Assembly (NCBI GenBank): GCA_000989565.1
Contig: LBOO01000004.1
Span: 1-50,096, forward strand
Direction: 5' to 3'
Source: Candidatus Peregrinibacteria bacterium GW2011_GWA2_33_10
GTDB taxonomy: Bacteria; Patescibacteriota; Gracilibacteria; UBA1369; GWC2-33-13
DNA: 50,096 bases
Part shown: positions 17,641 through 26,207 of the stretch, piece by piece
Numbering within the stretch: the first letter of the stretch is position 1
Layout: each line of letters starts with the position of its first letter
Notes under the pieces: generated by a model
Told to the model about the DNA's origin: nothing
Database searches by the model: none
What the model saw: only the letters and a program-made list of their open reading frames with translations
Position numbers and translations under genes: made by a program

Positions 17641-18528
17641 ATGCAATTGGGAAAAATATGGATGAATGGCATCATGATGGATCAGGAAGATGCTCGCGTC
17701 AGTGTTATAACTCATGGATTACATTACGGATCCGCGGTTTTTGAAGGAATACGATTTTATGAAACACCTGATGGCTCTGCAATTTTTCGGGCTGTTGAAC
17801 ACATGGAAAGACTTTTTTATTCAGCGAAAGCGATTGAAATGGAAATGAAAATAAATTTGGAAAAATGGATGGAAGGATGTAAAAAAGTTGTCTCGGAAAA
17901 TAATTTAAAATCAGGTTATATAAGACCTATAGCCTTTTACGCTGACGGAAAAATGGGATTAAATCCCCGCGGAGCAGGTGAAAACTATGTTATCGCAGCA
18001 TGGCCTTGGGGTTCATATTTAGGCGAAGAAGCCATTAAAGTAAAAATATCCGAATATATTCGCTTGCATCCAAAATCCACGATTGCTGATGCCAAAATAT
18101 CTGGGCATTATGTAAATTCCATTCTCGCTTCTCAGGAAATACATAAATTAGGATACAATGAAGCATTATTCCTGGATTATGAAGGAAATGTGGCAGAAGG
18201 GCCCGGTGAGAATATTTTTATCACAAAAGATAAAAAAATCTACACACCTCCCAAAGGGAATATTTTAGCGGGAATAACCCGTGATTCAGTAATCAAAATT
18301 GCTAAAGATTCAGGATATGAAGTAATTGAAAAGAAAATATCCGTTCAAGAATTATTTGATGCCGATGAAGCTTTTTTTACCGGTACCGCGGCTGAAATAA
18401 CACAAATAGCATCTATTGACGAAAACATATATAAAAGTCATGATATAACACTAAAATTAAAAGAAAAATTTAAAGAAATAGTTGGAGGACAAAATAAAAA
18501 TTACCTAACTTGGCTCACGTATATATAA
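17641..18528 (+). CDS. ilvE: Branched-chain amino acid aminotransferase family (class IV PLP)
   Basis: 295 residues, near the usual 300. Transfers an amino group between glutamate and branched-chain 2-oxo acids in typical family members. Seen: HGLHYGSAVFEGIRFY near 25-40, the PLP lysine K152 in AKISGHYVNS, and EGPGENIF (187-193) for cofactor binding. No other branched-chain biosynthesis gene is nearby and CPR bacteria usually lack these pathways. It may therefore salvage amino acids or work on another substrate; D-amino-acid aminotransferases share the fold. It leads an apparent operon with the 7TM protein (9 bp gap) and the ATP-grasp fusion. Confidence 0.9.
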   Translation: MQLGKIWMNGIMMDQEDARVSVITHGLHYGSAVFEGIRFYETPDGSAIFRAVEHMERLFYSAKAIEMEMKINLEKWMEGCKKVVSENNLKSGYIRPIAFYADGKMGLNPRGAGENYVIAAWPWGSYLGEEAIKVKISEYIRLHPKSTIADAKISGHYVNSILASQEIHKLGYNEALFLDYEGNVAEGPGENIFITKDKKIYTPPKGNILAGITRDSVIKIAKDSGYEVIEKKISVQELFDADEAFFTGTAAEITQIASIDENIYKSHDITLKLKEKFKEIVGGQNKNYLTWLTYI

Positions 18529-18537
18529 AAATTCAAT

Positions 18538-20100
18538 ATGAGAAAAAAACTTTTATTCAGTACAATCTTGGTTTTATATCTTATAGTTATATTTTCAAAT
18601 TTAACGTTCGCGCTTGCTCAAACCCCTGAAGCAACCGGAGAACCTCAAATCACGGAAGAAGAAAACTTAAAACCCGCTAATATTGAAGAATTTAGCGCTT
18701 ATGTAAAGTATGATGAAAGCGTGGAAATCAATGGTGAAGTTTCATTTGAATTTACCCCTGAAAAACCTGAAATTCTGCCTCAAGGTTATACTATCACATG
18801 GAAATTCAGCGATGGTAAGGAATTAAAAGGAGATAAAGTATCTCATATTTTTAAAAATCCGGGAGTAAACGATATTCATGTCATTTTAGGTTCTGAAGCA
18901 GGCATTTGGACAGATTCATTGGAAGTCTTTGTTTATGAAAAATTGATTTTATTCATTACGGATCGTAATTCCGAACGCCAAAAAATACTGTCCCTAAGCA
19001 ATTTTGCCAAAAACCAAGGCATTTATCTGCAAACAATAGAAAGCTTTGAACGCGCGTCCGGATATTTAAGCGAAGAAGTATTATCCCAAAAATTGATTGA
19101 GGCAAGTGAAGACTTGAAAAAAACCGATCAAATTGTAATCTGGACTAACTCGGAAGTCGGTTTGACACTATTGAACAGAGTGCACCGAACTCTTGAAGAT
19201 ACGGAAACCAATTTTAATAATAAAAATATAATTTTTGTTACTGATAGAAGTTTTACGGATTTAAAAAATATAGCCAAAGGAACATTTAACACCATTAAGC
19301 CGGCTCGTTTAATTATGACCCGCTATGAAGCTTTATGGACATTGTTTGAGAGTGCCGGTATTGAAACTTTTTTGAAAAATATTCAACTGATGGATATTAA
19401 ATTTTTGATTATTGATAGCTCTGAAGATGAAGAGCCAAAAGGCACATTTATGGCCAATATGGTTAATTTTATGATTGATAAAGGAGTCCCCAGCAATACG
19501 ATTCGTTTAATTTTAATACTTCCGGTAATCGTAACATTTGTGGCCTTTGTAAAACAGATAATTGGCATTAGTACATTAGGTGTTTATACTCCTTCAATTT
19601 TGGCACTAAGTTTTATTGCCCTGGATTTGACTTACGGATTAAGTATTTTGATAATTCTCCTTTTTATCGGCACTTTAGGCCGGTATTTGCTGAAAAGATA
19701 TCGTCTGCTTTATATCCCGAGAATGTCAATACTTTTAACTTTTGTGAATATTGGAATATTTTTTCTTCTATTTTTAGCAAGTTATTTTAATGCCGCCCAA
19801 TTGCTTTCGCTCTCAATATTTCCGATCTTAATTATGGGAACCTTGGTGGAAAAATTTGTCAGCATTCAAACAGATAGAGGAATAAAAGAAGCCATGCTTT
19901 TGATTGTGGAAACTATTTTAGTTTCTTTAGGAGCTTACTATGTGGCGGAATGGGAATTCCTACAAAGCAAAATCATTGCCTACCCGGAAATTATCTTCAT
20001 TTTTATATTCATTAATATTATTTTAGGAAGATGGACAGGCTTAAGATTATTCGAGTACGTCCGTTTCCGCGAACTGATCGGGCATGCCGAAGAAGAGTAG
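18538..20100 (+). CDS. PKD-domain 7TM membrane protein, partner of the ATP-grasp fusion
   Basis: 520 residues. Signal peptide 1-27 (cleavage near ALA-QT); PKD-like domain about 48-135 (ITWKFSDGKE, SHIFKNPGV); a mixed alpha/beta domain about 136-310; then seven membrane helices (about 320-510) starting NTIRLILILPVIVTFVAFVK and including STLGVYTPSILALSF. The helices resemble the 7TM unit usually fused to an inactive transglutaminase and found beside ATP-grasp ligases (family knowledge). Here the extracytoplasmic part is a PKD plus alpha/beta domain, with no transglutaminase that I can see. It lies between ilvE and the ligase fusion, so it probably anchors the same system. Confidence 0.7.
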   Translation: MRKKLLFSTILVLYLIVIFSNLTFALAQTPEATGEPQITEEENLKPANIEEFSAYVKYDESVEINGEVSFEFTPEKPEILPQGYTITWKFSDGKELKGDKVSHIFKNPGVNDIHVILGSEAGIWTDSLEVFVYEKLILFITDRNSERQKILSLSNFAKNQGIYLQTIESFERASGYLSEEVLSQKLIEASEDLKKTDQIVIWTNSEVGLTLLNRVHRTLEDTETNFNNKNIIFVTDRSFTDLKNIAKGTFNTIKPARLIMTRYEALWTLFESAGIETFLKNIQLMDIKFLIIDSSEDEEPKGTFMANMVNFMIDKGVPSNTIRLILILPVIVTFVAFVKQIIGISTLGVYTPSILALSFIALDLTYGLSILIILLFIGTLGRYLLKRYRLLYIPRMSILLTFVNIGIFFLLFLASYFNAAQLLSLSIFPILIMGTLVEKFVSIQTDRGIKEAMLLIVETILVSLGAYYVAEWEFLQSKIIAYPEIIFIFIFINIILGRWTGLRLFEYVRFRELIGHAEEE

Positions 20101-20157
20101 ATTGAATTTAAAATAACATCCATTTATGAATTCCGATTCCCTGATTGCAAAATAATT

Positions 20158-22521
20158 ATGTTCTTCAATTCCAAAAAAATACTCGGTATAAATGCTCGAA
20201 ATTTGCTTTACATACGTCCGTATAATAATAAAAAAGCGATTCAGTTTGCCGATAATAAATTAAAAACCAAATATTTCCTTTCAGTACGTGGAATTCCCAC
20301 AGCGAAAGTTTATAATATCATTAGAAATAGAGAAGAATTAAGCAAATTTGATTTTAATTCCTTACCCGATACATTTGTTCTAAAACCCAATTCCGGTTAT
20401 GGCGGAGAAGGAATAATACCGATTATCGGCCGAAAAGATGGAAAATTTTTAAAAGCTGATAATGAAATAATTTCGCATCGAGAAATGTATGATCATACAT
20501 TGGATTTATTGGATGGCAGATTTTCAATATCAAATCTGCCTGATCTGGCTTTTTTCGAACATTACATTCTTTCTCATGAAACTCTGGCCAAATATTCATA
20601 TCGCGGTTTGCCGGATCTCCGAATAGTTGTCCATAATTTGATTCCAATAATGGCCATGTTAAGGCTTCCTACAAAAGAATCCGGAGGAAAAGCCAATTTA
20701 CATCAAAATGCGATCGGCGTTGGAATTGATATTGCCACAGGTGAAACAACGCATTTAATCAGAAGAGGAAAAACAATCAACAAAATTCCCGGAATTGAAG
20801 AATTTGAAAGAATAAAAATTCCATATTTTGATGATATTTTAAAAATGTCTTCAAAAATTCAATTAATCACAAATTTGGGATTTCTCGCATGCGATTTTGC
20901 AATTGATCGGGTGCAGGGCCCTGTGTTGCTCGAAATCAATGCACGCGCCGGATTAATGGTTCAGGTGGCAAATTTGATCCCTCTACGCCAAAGACTTGAA
21001 AAAGTAAAAGGAATCAAAGTTTCCGGCCCTGAACATGCTGTTCGAATAGTTAAAGATATTTTTGGCAAAAGAGTTGAAAGAGGAATTCAAAATATTTCCG
21101 GAAAATACGTAATCGGAATTGAAGAAACAGTGGAAATAATACTCAAAAATAAAAATCATCGAGTAAAAGTATTATCAAATCCCGGAATAGAGAGAACTGT
21201 GATTGATCGAGATTTTGCTCGAGAAATAGGCTTATTGATTGATGAAAATCAGTCAGACATTATCCATTTGAAACTGGCGATTGATAAAGCGCGCATCCAA
21301 ACAGCCGCGCAAATAACGAATTTGGGAAAAAATCGTAAATATAAAATTATTTTAGGCCGTCGTGATTTAACCAACTTTTTTATTGATCCTCGGAAAAAAG
21401 AGCAAAAAATAACATTACCCAAATTAAATACTGAAATGCTTTCAGTTAAGCCCAAATCAAATATTGATTTCCATTATATTGACCAACAGCTGACATTGAT
21501 AAATAAACAAATAAAACTTATCAATCACTTAAAACCTAAAAATTTATTGTTGGAGAAAGAAAAATTTTTACAAAATACTTCATATAATCCCCAATTCACA
21601 TATTCCCAATTGGATTTTAATCCCTATGAATTAAAAGAAAGATTATCGAATTTAAAAACCGATGATTCACCGCTCGGTATTCTATTTAACGAGAAAATAT
21701 CGGAATTAATCAACAAAATTGATCTTTTAATTTCAATTTGCAGTGACGATTTTACAACTCAGTCTATAAGATTATACGGATTCCCGACAGGAAGTGATTT
21801 ATTTGAGTGCCGCGAGAAAATAAAAAAAATTGATTTTAAAAACGAAAACAAAGAACTGGAAATATATGGTTATCCTCAAATAAAAGAAGAATTTCAAAAA
21901 GTGTTGGAAAGCTATAAGTTGGAAAATTGGGAGGTAAAAGCAAAAAATGATATTATTTCAGCATGCGTGATTGGCAAAAATTCTAAAATTTATATTAAAG
22001 AAGATATTGAATTATCGGAAAAAAGATTAAAAAGTTTAATTGTCCATGAAATTGAAACTCATGTTTTATCCGCTGAAAATGGCAGAATGCAGCCATACCA
22101 ATTGTTTCATACAGGAACAGCGGGATATTTAACCACCCAAGAAGGATTGGCCATATACAATGTGAGCAAAATAATTGATAACAGCTACCGTTATTTGCTT
22201 CTGGTGGAATGTATTTCTCAGGGAGTACACAGTTCATTTTCGAAACTCGCGGAAAATCTGCTTGATAGAGGTTTAACAAAAATTCAGGCTTTTGATGTTG
22301 TCGCGAAAGTGAAACGCGGGGTGGAAGACACCTCCCAACCCGGAGTATTTACCAAAGACTATATTTATTTTAAAGGATATAAAGAAATCAAAAATTACGT
22401 AAAAAGCGGTGGAGATATAAAAAAATTATATATAGGTAAAATCAATCACGCGGATTTGGATTTAATATCAAAAATTGAAGGAATAAAACCCCCGCAATAT
22501 TTACCCGAGTGGATTAAATAA
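20158..22521 (+). CDS. Fusion: ATP-grasp ligase + retropepsin-like domain + QEGLA (DUF1704) metallopeptidase
   Basis: 787 residues. (1) ATP-grasp domain, 1-300: ATP-binding K76 in KPNSGYGGEG, GGKANLHQNAIGVGID near 180-195, metal site D246 (CDFAID), and E259/N261 (LLEINARAG). This matches the alpha-L-glutamate-ligase-like group that links amino acids or peptides. (2) Retropepsin/RimB-like domain, about 310-415: VIGIEETVEI (from 318), SNPGIERTVIDRDFA and ILGRRDLTNFFIDP (to 411); the catalytic D-T-G is replaced by N341-P-G, so it is probably inactive. (3) DUF1704 zinc peptidase, about 440-787: HEIETH (630-635) and QEGLA (661-665), intact. No signal peptide, so cytoplasmic. It suggests ligation and removal of an amino acid by one enzyme (inference). 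It overlaps queA by 8 bp, tail to tail. Confidence 0.85.
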   Translation: MFFNSKKILGINARNLLYIRPYNNKKAIQFADNKLKTKYFLSVRGIPTAKVYNIIRNREELSKFDFNSLPDTFVLKPNSGYGGEGIIPIIGRKDGKFLKADNEIISHREMYDHTLDLLDGRFSISNLPDLAFFEHYILSHETLAKYSYRGLPDLRIVVHNLIPIMAMLRLPTKESGGKANLHQNAIGVGIDIATGETTHLIRRGKTINKIPGIEEFERIKIPYFDDILKMSSKIQLITNLGFLACDFAIDRVQGPVLLEINARAGLMVQVANLIPLRQRLEKVKGIKVSGPEHAVRIVKDIFGKRVERGIQNISGKYVIGIEETVEIILKNKNHRVKVLSNPGIERTVIDRDFAREIGLLIDENQSDIIHLKLAIDKARIQTAAQITNLGKNRKYKIILGRRDLTNFFIDPRKKEQKITLPKLNTEMLSVKPKSNIDFHYIDQQLTLINKQIKLINHLKPKNLLLEKEKFLQNTSYNPQFTYSQLDFNPYELKERLSNLKTDDSPLGILFNEKISELINKIDLLISICSDDFTTQSIRLYGFPTGSDLFECREKIKKIDFKNENKELEIYGYPQIKEEFQKVLESYKLENWEVKAKNDIISACVIGKNSKIYIKEDIELSEKRLKSLIVHEIETHVLSAENGRMQPYQLFHTGTAGYLTTQEGLAIYNVSKIIDNSYRYLLLVECISQGVHSSFSKLAENLLDRGLTKIQAFDVVAKVKRGVEDTSQPGVFTKDYIYFKGYKEIKNYVKSGGDIKKLYIGKINHADLDLISKIEGIKPPQYLPEWIK

Positions 22522-23578
22522 TCACCATTGCATCTCCAAAACTAAAGAAACGATATTTATTTTCAATAGCTTTGGAATAAGCTTCAAAAATCAGATCTTT
22601 ACCCGCAAAAGCCGAAACCAACATCAATAAGGTACTTTTAGGTAAGTGAAAATTCGTAACCAATTGATCTACAAATTTAAACTTATATCCCGGGTAAATG
22701 AATATGTTTGTACTTTTCGGGCTTAAAGTAGGTGAAAGAACAGTTTTCCCGTTTTCAATGAAAGTCGATGATTCCAGAGATCTTAATGTGGTGGTTCCAA
22801 TACTCACTATTTTTTTTGCATCTGATTTCGCTTTATTCAATGCTTTTGCTGTTTTCTTATTAATTTCAAACATTTCTTCATGCATAATATGATCTTTAAT
22901 ATTTTCAGTCCGAACTTCCATAAAAGTTCCCAAACCGACATGTAAAGTCAAATACTCCATTGAAATGCCTTTTGATTTTAAATTTTGAAAAATTCTTTTC
23001 GTAAAATGCAAGCCCGCGGTTGGAGCCGCAATACTCCCTTGATTCTTCGCATAAATTGTTTGATATTTTTTCTCGGACCCGTGAAAATTTTTAATATATG
23101 GAGGCAAAGGCAAAACACCATAAAAAGGTAGCAGCATCCACAATTTTTGATATTTTATGTCTGTAAATTGAATAACTCTGCTGCCGTCGGAATTTTGATT
23201 TAATACAATCGCGTACAATTTATCCAAAATCGGTTTATGATTATTAAAATAAATTACTGAGCCATTTTTAAGATATTTAGCTCCCTTGGCTAAAATTTCC
23301 CAAATATTTTTATCTTTATCTAAACATTTGGTTAACAAAATTTCGACATTTCTCATACCCTCAATCACACCAAACAAACGTGCGTTTATAACTTTTGAAT
23401 TATTAAAAGCCAAAACCGAATTTTTATTTAATAAATCAGGCAAATCATGAAAATTGTAATGTTTGATTATCCCTTTTTTCCTATCAACAAACATTAATCT
23501 GCTTTGATCTCTGGGATAAGCGGGTTTTGAAGCAATTAACTCCTTAGGTAAAAAATAGTCGAAATCTGAAAGTTGCAT
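22514..23578 (-). CDS. queA: S-adenosylmethionine:tRNA ribosyltransferase-isomerase
   Basis: 354 residues, full length. QueA transfers the ribosyl group of SAM to 7-aminomethyl-7-deazaguanine in tRNA, making epoxyqueuosine. Seen: the N-terminal SDFDYFLPKELIASKPA and SRLMFVDR, GSIAAPTAGLHFTKRI, ISMEYLTLHVGLGTF and FVDQLVTNFHLPKSTLLML. No other queuosine gene is in the window; the organism may salvage preQ1. It ends inside the 3' end of the ATP-grasp fusion on the other strand. Confidence 0.95.
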   Translation of the reverse strand: MQLSDFDYFLPKELIASKPAYPRDQSRLMFVDRKKGIIKHYNFHDLPDLLNKNSVLAFNNSKVINARLFGVIEGMRNVEILLTKCLDKDKNIWEILAKGAKYLKNGSVIYFNNHKPILDKLYAIVLNQNSDGSRVIQFTDIKYQKLWMLLPFYGVLPLPPYIKNFHGSEKKYQTIYAKNQGSIAAPTAGLHFTKRIFQNLKSKGISMEYLTLHVGLGTFMEVRTENIKDHIMHEEMFEINKKTAKALNKAKSDAKKIVSIGTTTLRSLESSTFIENGKTVLSPTLSPKSTNIFIYPGYKFKFVDQLVTNFHLPKSTLLMLVSAFAGKDLIFEAYSKAIENKYRFFSFGDAMVII

Positions 23579-23689
23579 ATATATTCAATTGTTTATAAAA
23601 TAACGTATCAATCTTCGCTAAAGCTCCGAAAGACAAGTAATACTACGAAGCTTAATATATATTTTAAATAATAACTTCGAAATACACTC

Positions 23690-23718
23690 TTGCTCTCTTT
23701 TAATTTTTTCCATAATAT
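23690..23718 (+). promoter_or_regulatory. Possible promoter for the RskA-like lipoprotein
   Basis: TTGCTC (23690-23695), a 17-bp spacer and TAATAT (23713-23718), 30 bp before the ATG at 23748. Confidence 0.4.
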
Positions 23719-23747
23719 AACAATCGTTAAAACTTAAACAAGAAAAA

Positions 23748-24656
23748 ATGAAAAAGCTAGCTTCAATCCTTCTGTTCGCTCTAATTTTATCAGGGTGTAA
23801 CATCTTAACGACAACAAACGCAAAGCCGAATAAAGCAAGATTGGATATTTCCTATTTGCCTGTGCTTCAAGGAATGTTTTATGAGGCATTCTTAGTTAAT
23901 AGCAGCGAGTATATAAGTTTGGGAAAATTCAACATAGATAGAGATCAAAACATTTTCAGCCTTGAAAAAAGTAAAATCTCTAAAAATAAATTTAATCTTC
24001 CGGGAAATTATACAATTTATGATAAATTTATGATAACAGTTGAAAATCAATATGATAGAGATTCTGCGCCCTCTGAAAGTATAATTTTGGAAGGGAAATT
24101 TAAACCGGATGATCTCACGGTGGTATTGGGATTCAAAATGATGGATTTGTCCGATATAGGTGGGACTTTCCGCTTAGCCACCCCTTCAGATTATGAAAGC
24201 GATAATGAAGAAAATGGCATCTGGTTCTATCAAGTAAAAGACGGAAAAGAAATCCCGAGCTTGAAATTACCTTTTGCCGTGCAGGGTTGGATTTATGAAG
24301 CATGGATAAAAAAAGATTATCAGTATATTTCTTTGGGAGAAATCGGGGATGTTTATAATCCTGATTTAAACAATAAACATAGCGCGAGTAATCTTCTGAT
24401 TAAATATCCGGGCGAAGATTTTCTACAAGATCCGCCAAAAGACATAAAATTTCCAATGAATTTAAATGATGGGAAAACCAAATTAATAATCACTTTAGAA
24501 CCTTGGATCAATCCTGAATTATCTCAAAACCGAGAGTTCCCGTTTGATTATAAAATATTGGAAAAAACAATACCGAAAAATCTGGAACCAAACATAGATA
24601 TAAAATTGGAAAAAACACCTATGATTGGCGCGACAATAGAGTTTGTCCCTAAATGA
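23748..24656 (+). CDS. Lipoprotein with duplicated RskA-like domain, 302 aa
   Basis: Lipobox LSGC with Cys17 marks a lipoprotein. The body holds two similar halves: LPVLQGMFYEAFLVNSSEYI with SLGKFNID, and LPFAVQGWIYEAWIKKDYQY with ISLGEIGD. This G-x-x-YEAWL...SLG pattern is that of the external C-terminal domain of anti-sigma-K (RskA) proteins. There is no zinc-binding or cytoplasmic anti-sigma domain, so it is not itself an anti-sigma factor; it may be a surface binding module. It stands alone between two minus-strand genes. Confidence 0.65.
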   Translation: MKKLASILLFALILSGCNILTTTNAKPNKARLDISYLPVLQGMFYEAFLVNSSEYISLGKFNIDRDQNIFSLEKSKISKNKFNLPGNYTIYDKFMITVENQYDRDSAPSESIILEGKFKPDDLTVVLGFKMMDLSDIGGTFRLATPSDYESDNEENGIWFYQVKDGKEIPSLKLPFAVQGWIYEAWIKKDYQYISLGEIGDVYNPDLNNKHSASNLLIKYPGEDFLQDPPKDIKFPMNLNDGKTKLIITLEPWINPELSQNREFPFDYKILEKTIPKNLEPNIDIKLEKTPMIGATIEFVPK

Positions 24657-24665
24657 TCGATTAAT

Positions 24666-25262
24666 CTATTTTATTATAAAACCTCTTCCGATCACAAATA
24701 TTTCACGGCTTCGGTCCCTCGTGGAATTCGGCTTAAAACAATTTGATTTTTCAAACATATTTTTAAATTTTCTATAAAAAATATTAAAATCCTCGCCTTC
24801 AAAGATTTTTGAAATTAAATTCCCATTTTTTTTCAGAAAAATTTTAGCGGTTTCTAAAACCGCGTAATTTAAATCAATACTTCTGGCAACATCCAAATCT
24901 TTGATCCCGCTCGTCTTTGGTGCTAAATCAGCGGTGATGCAATCGAATTTTCTCTCACCCAATAAATTTTGAACTGCTGATAAATCACTGATATCCGCTT
25001 GGTAAAGTTTTATATTGGAATAAGGCAGGTTTTCTATTTTATTCAAATCAATGCCTATTATTTCAACTTTATCTCCCACGAATTCATGAATTTTTTGTAA
25101 AAAACTGCCCGGCGCGCTTCCCAAATCCAAAACTGAATCATTTTTTTTAATGAGCTTAAACCTTATTTGCGCTTCCTCAAGTTTATAAGCACTTCTGGCT
25201 CTCAAACCTTCCTTTTTCGCTTTTAAAAAATAAAAATCTTTAACTTTATATGGCTTTGGCAT
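24666..25262 (-). CDS. rlmE: 23S rRNA 2'-O-methyltransferase RlmE/FtsJ
   Basis: 198 residues, typical length. RlmE methylates the 2'-O of U2552 in 23S rRNA. SAM-binding motif LDLGSAPGSFLQ (45-56) and the K-D-K-E catalytic tetrad K27 (SAYKLEE), D112 (ADLAPKTSG), K152 (ISKIFEG) and E187 (SREIFVIG) are all present. It is the last gene of a minus-strand run with other rRNA methyltransferases. The 231-bp gap upstream holds a candidate promoter, the TCAGTGAGT element and a heptamer array. Confidence 0.93.
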   Translation of the reverse strand: MPKPYKVKDFYFLKAKKEGLRARSAYKLEEAQIRFKLIKKNDSVLDLGSAPGSFLQKIHEFVGDKVEIIGIDLNKIENLPYSNIKLYQADISDLSAVQNLLGERKFDCITADLAPKTSGIKDLDVARSIDLNYAVLETAKIFLKKNGNLISKIFEGEDFNIFYRKFKNMFEKSNCFKPNSTRDRSREIFVIGRGFIIK

Positions 25263-25300
25263 ATCTTATAATTTAAATGTCTTATTATCAATATTCACTC

Positions 25301-25317
25301 TCGTAATCACTCACTGA
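25301..25317 (-). repeat. TCAGTGAGT element, copy upstream of rlmE
   Basis: In the rlmE direction it reads TCAGTGAGTGATTACGA, 39-55 bp upstream of the start codon. It matches 49991-50007 at 16 of 17 positions and the core of 36060-36073. Confidence 0.65.
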
Positions 25318-25398
25318 CATAGGATTATACGCTTTTCCCTTTGAAAAAGTAATTTTTGTAATCCGTAAATTGAAAAATTTTAATATTAATTTATTCCT

Positions 25399-25482
25399 TT
25401 TACGAATTACGGATTACGAATTACGAATTACGAATTACGGATTACGAATTACGAATTACGGATTACGAATTACGGGTTACAA
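25399..25482. repeat. ATTACGR heptamer array 2 (about 12 units)
   Basis: Twelve consecutive 7-bp units, mostly ATTACGA or ATTACGG with TTTACGA and GTTACAA at the edges. It ends 11 bp from the stop codon of the minus-strand rsmG. Longest array in the window. Confidence 0.95.
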
Positions 25483-25493
25483 AATAATTAAAC

Positions 25494-26180
25494 TTATGAT
25501 CTTACCTCAGTGACTGAATACCCACCATCTTTCTCAAAAACCAATATACACCTGCTTCCGTTTTTCGGTAATTCATATTCATAATATCTTAAAAAATTGA
25601 ATCCCAGCTCTTTTAAAATACTTTTTGATAAATCAAGTTCGCTTTGAAAATTTAAACTTTTATAAGCACCCAACAAACCGCATTTCTTTAAAAAAGGGCG
25701 TGCGTACTCAAGTAAAGTTGGAACTTTTGCCACAGCTCGCATTATGGAAAGATCAAAATGTTCCTTCAAATTTTGCATATTTGAAACATTTTCTGCTCTA
25801 TCATTGATGATTTTCACATTCCTCAAATTAAGTTTATTGATCACATTAAAAAGAAAATTGGATTTTTTTGTGGAAGATTCAATTAAAGTAAACTCTGTTT
25901 TTGGATTGCAAATAGCTAAAGGTAAGGCCGGAAAACCTCCTCCGCTTCCGATATCAACGACATTTTTGCCATTTAAATCTATAAATTTCATTAAAAACAA
26001 GCTATCTATAAAATGAGCATCCAAATCATCGATATCCAATTTTCTGGAAAACAAATTAATTTTCCGATTTTCTTCCCAAAGCAGTTTTTTAAACAAATTT
26101 AAACCTGATAATCTATCCTCATCAATCTTGAAAATTTGAGAAAAAGTTGTCTGATCCATATCCCTATATCCAATTACCAA
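25494..26180 (-). CDS. rsmG: 16S rRNA m7G527 methyltransferase RsmG
   Basis: 228 residues. Methylates G527 of 16S rRNA. SAM motif VVDIGSGGGFPALPLAI (74-90), NLFSRKLDIDDL before it, and the acidic ESSTKKSNFL loop (101-110) are typical of RsmG/GidB. The annotated start has seven extra residues before MDQTTFSQ; either ATG could be used. It lies in a minus run 27 bp downstream of the zinc protease. A heptamer array follows its stop codon. Confidence 0.94.
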   Translation of the reverse strand: MVIGYRDMDQTTFSQIFKIDEDRLSGLNLFKKLLWEENRKINLFSRKLDIDDLDAHFIDSLFLMKFIDLNGKNVVDIGSGGGFPALPLAICNPKTEFTLIESSTKKSNFLFNVINKLNLRNVKIINDRAENVSNMQNLKEHFDLSIMRAVAKVPTLLEYARPFLKKCGLLGAYKSLNFQSELDLSKSILKELGFNFLRYYEYELPKNGSRCILVFEKDGGYSVTEVRS

Positions 26181-26207
26181 GTAATAATTACCAAATAAAA
26201 TTCAGTG

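Larger units (their letters stand above)
25263..25493. other. Noncoding spacer with dispersed element and heptamer array
   Basis: No gene seen. It holds the TCGTAATCACTCACTGA element (25301-25317). On the minus strand a TATAAT lies just upstream of it, a possible rlmE promoter. It also contains the largest heptamer array. Confidence 0.6.

Noticed and set aside
23600-23660. Possible small dispersed repeat (CTTCGCTAAAGCTCCGAAAG)
   Set aside because: Only one clear copy in the window; a degenerate relative near 8084 is too weak.
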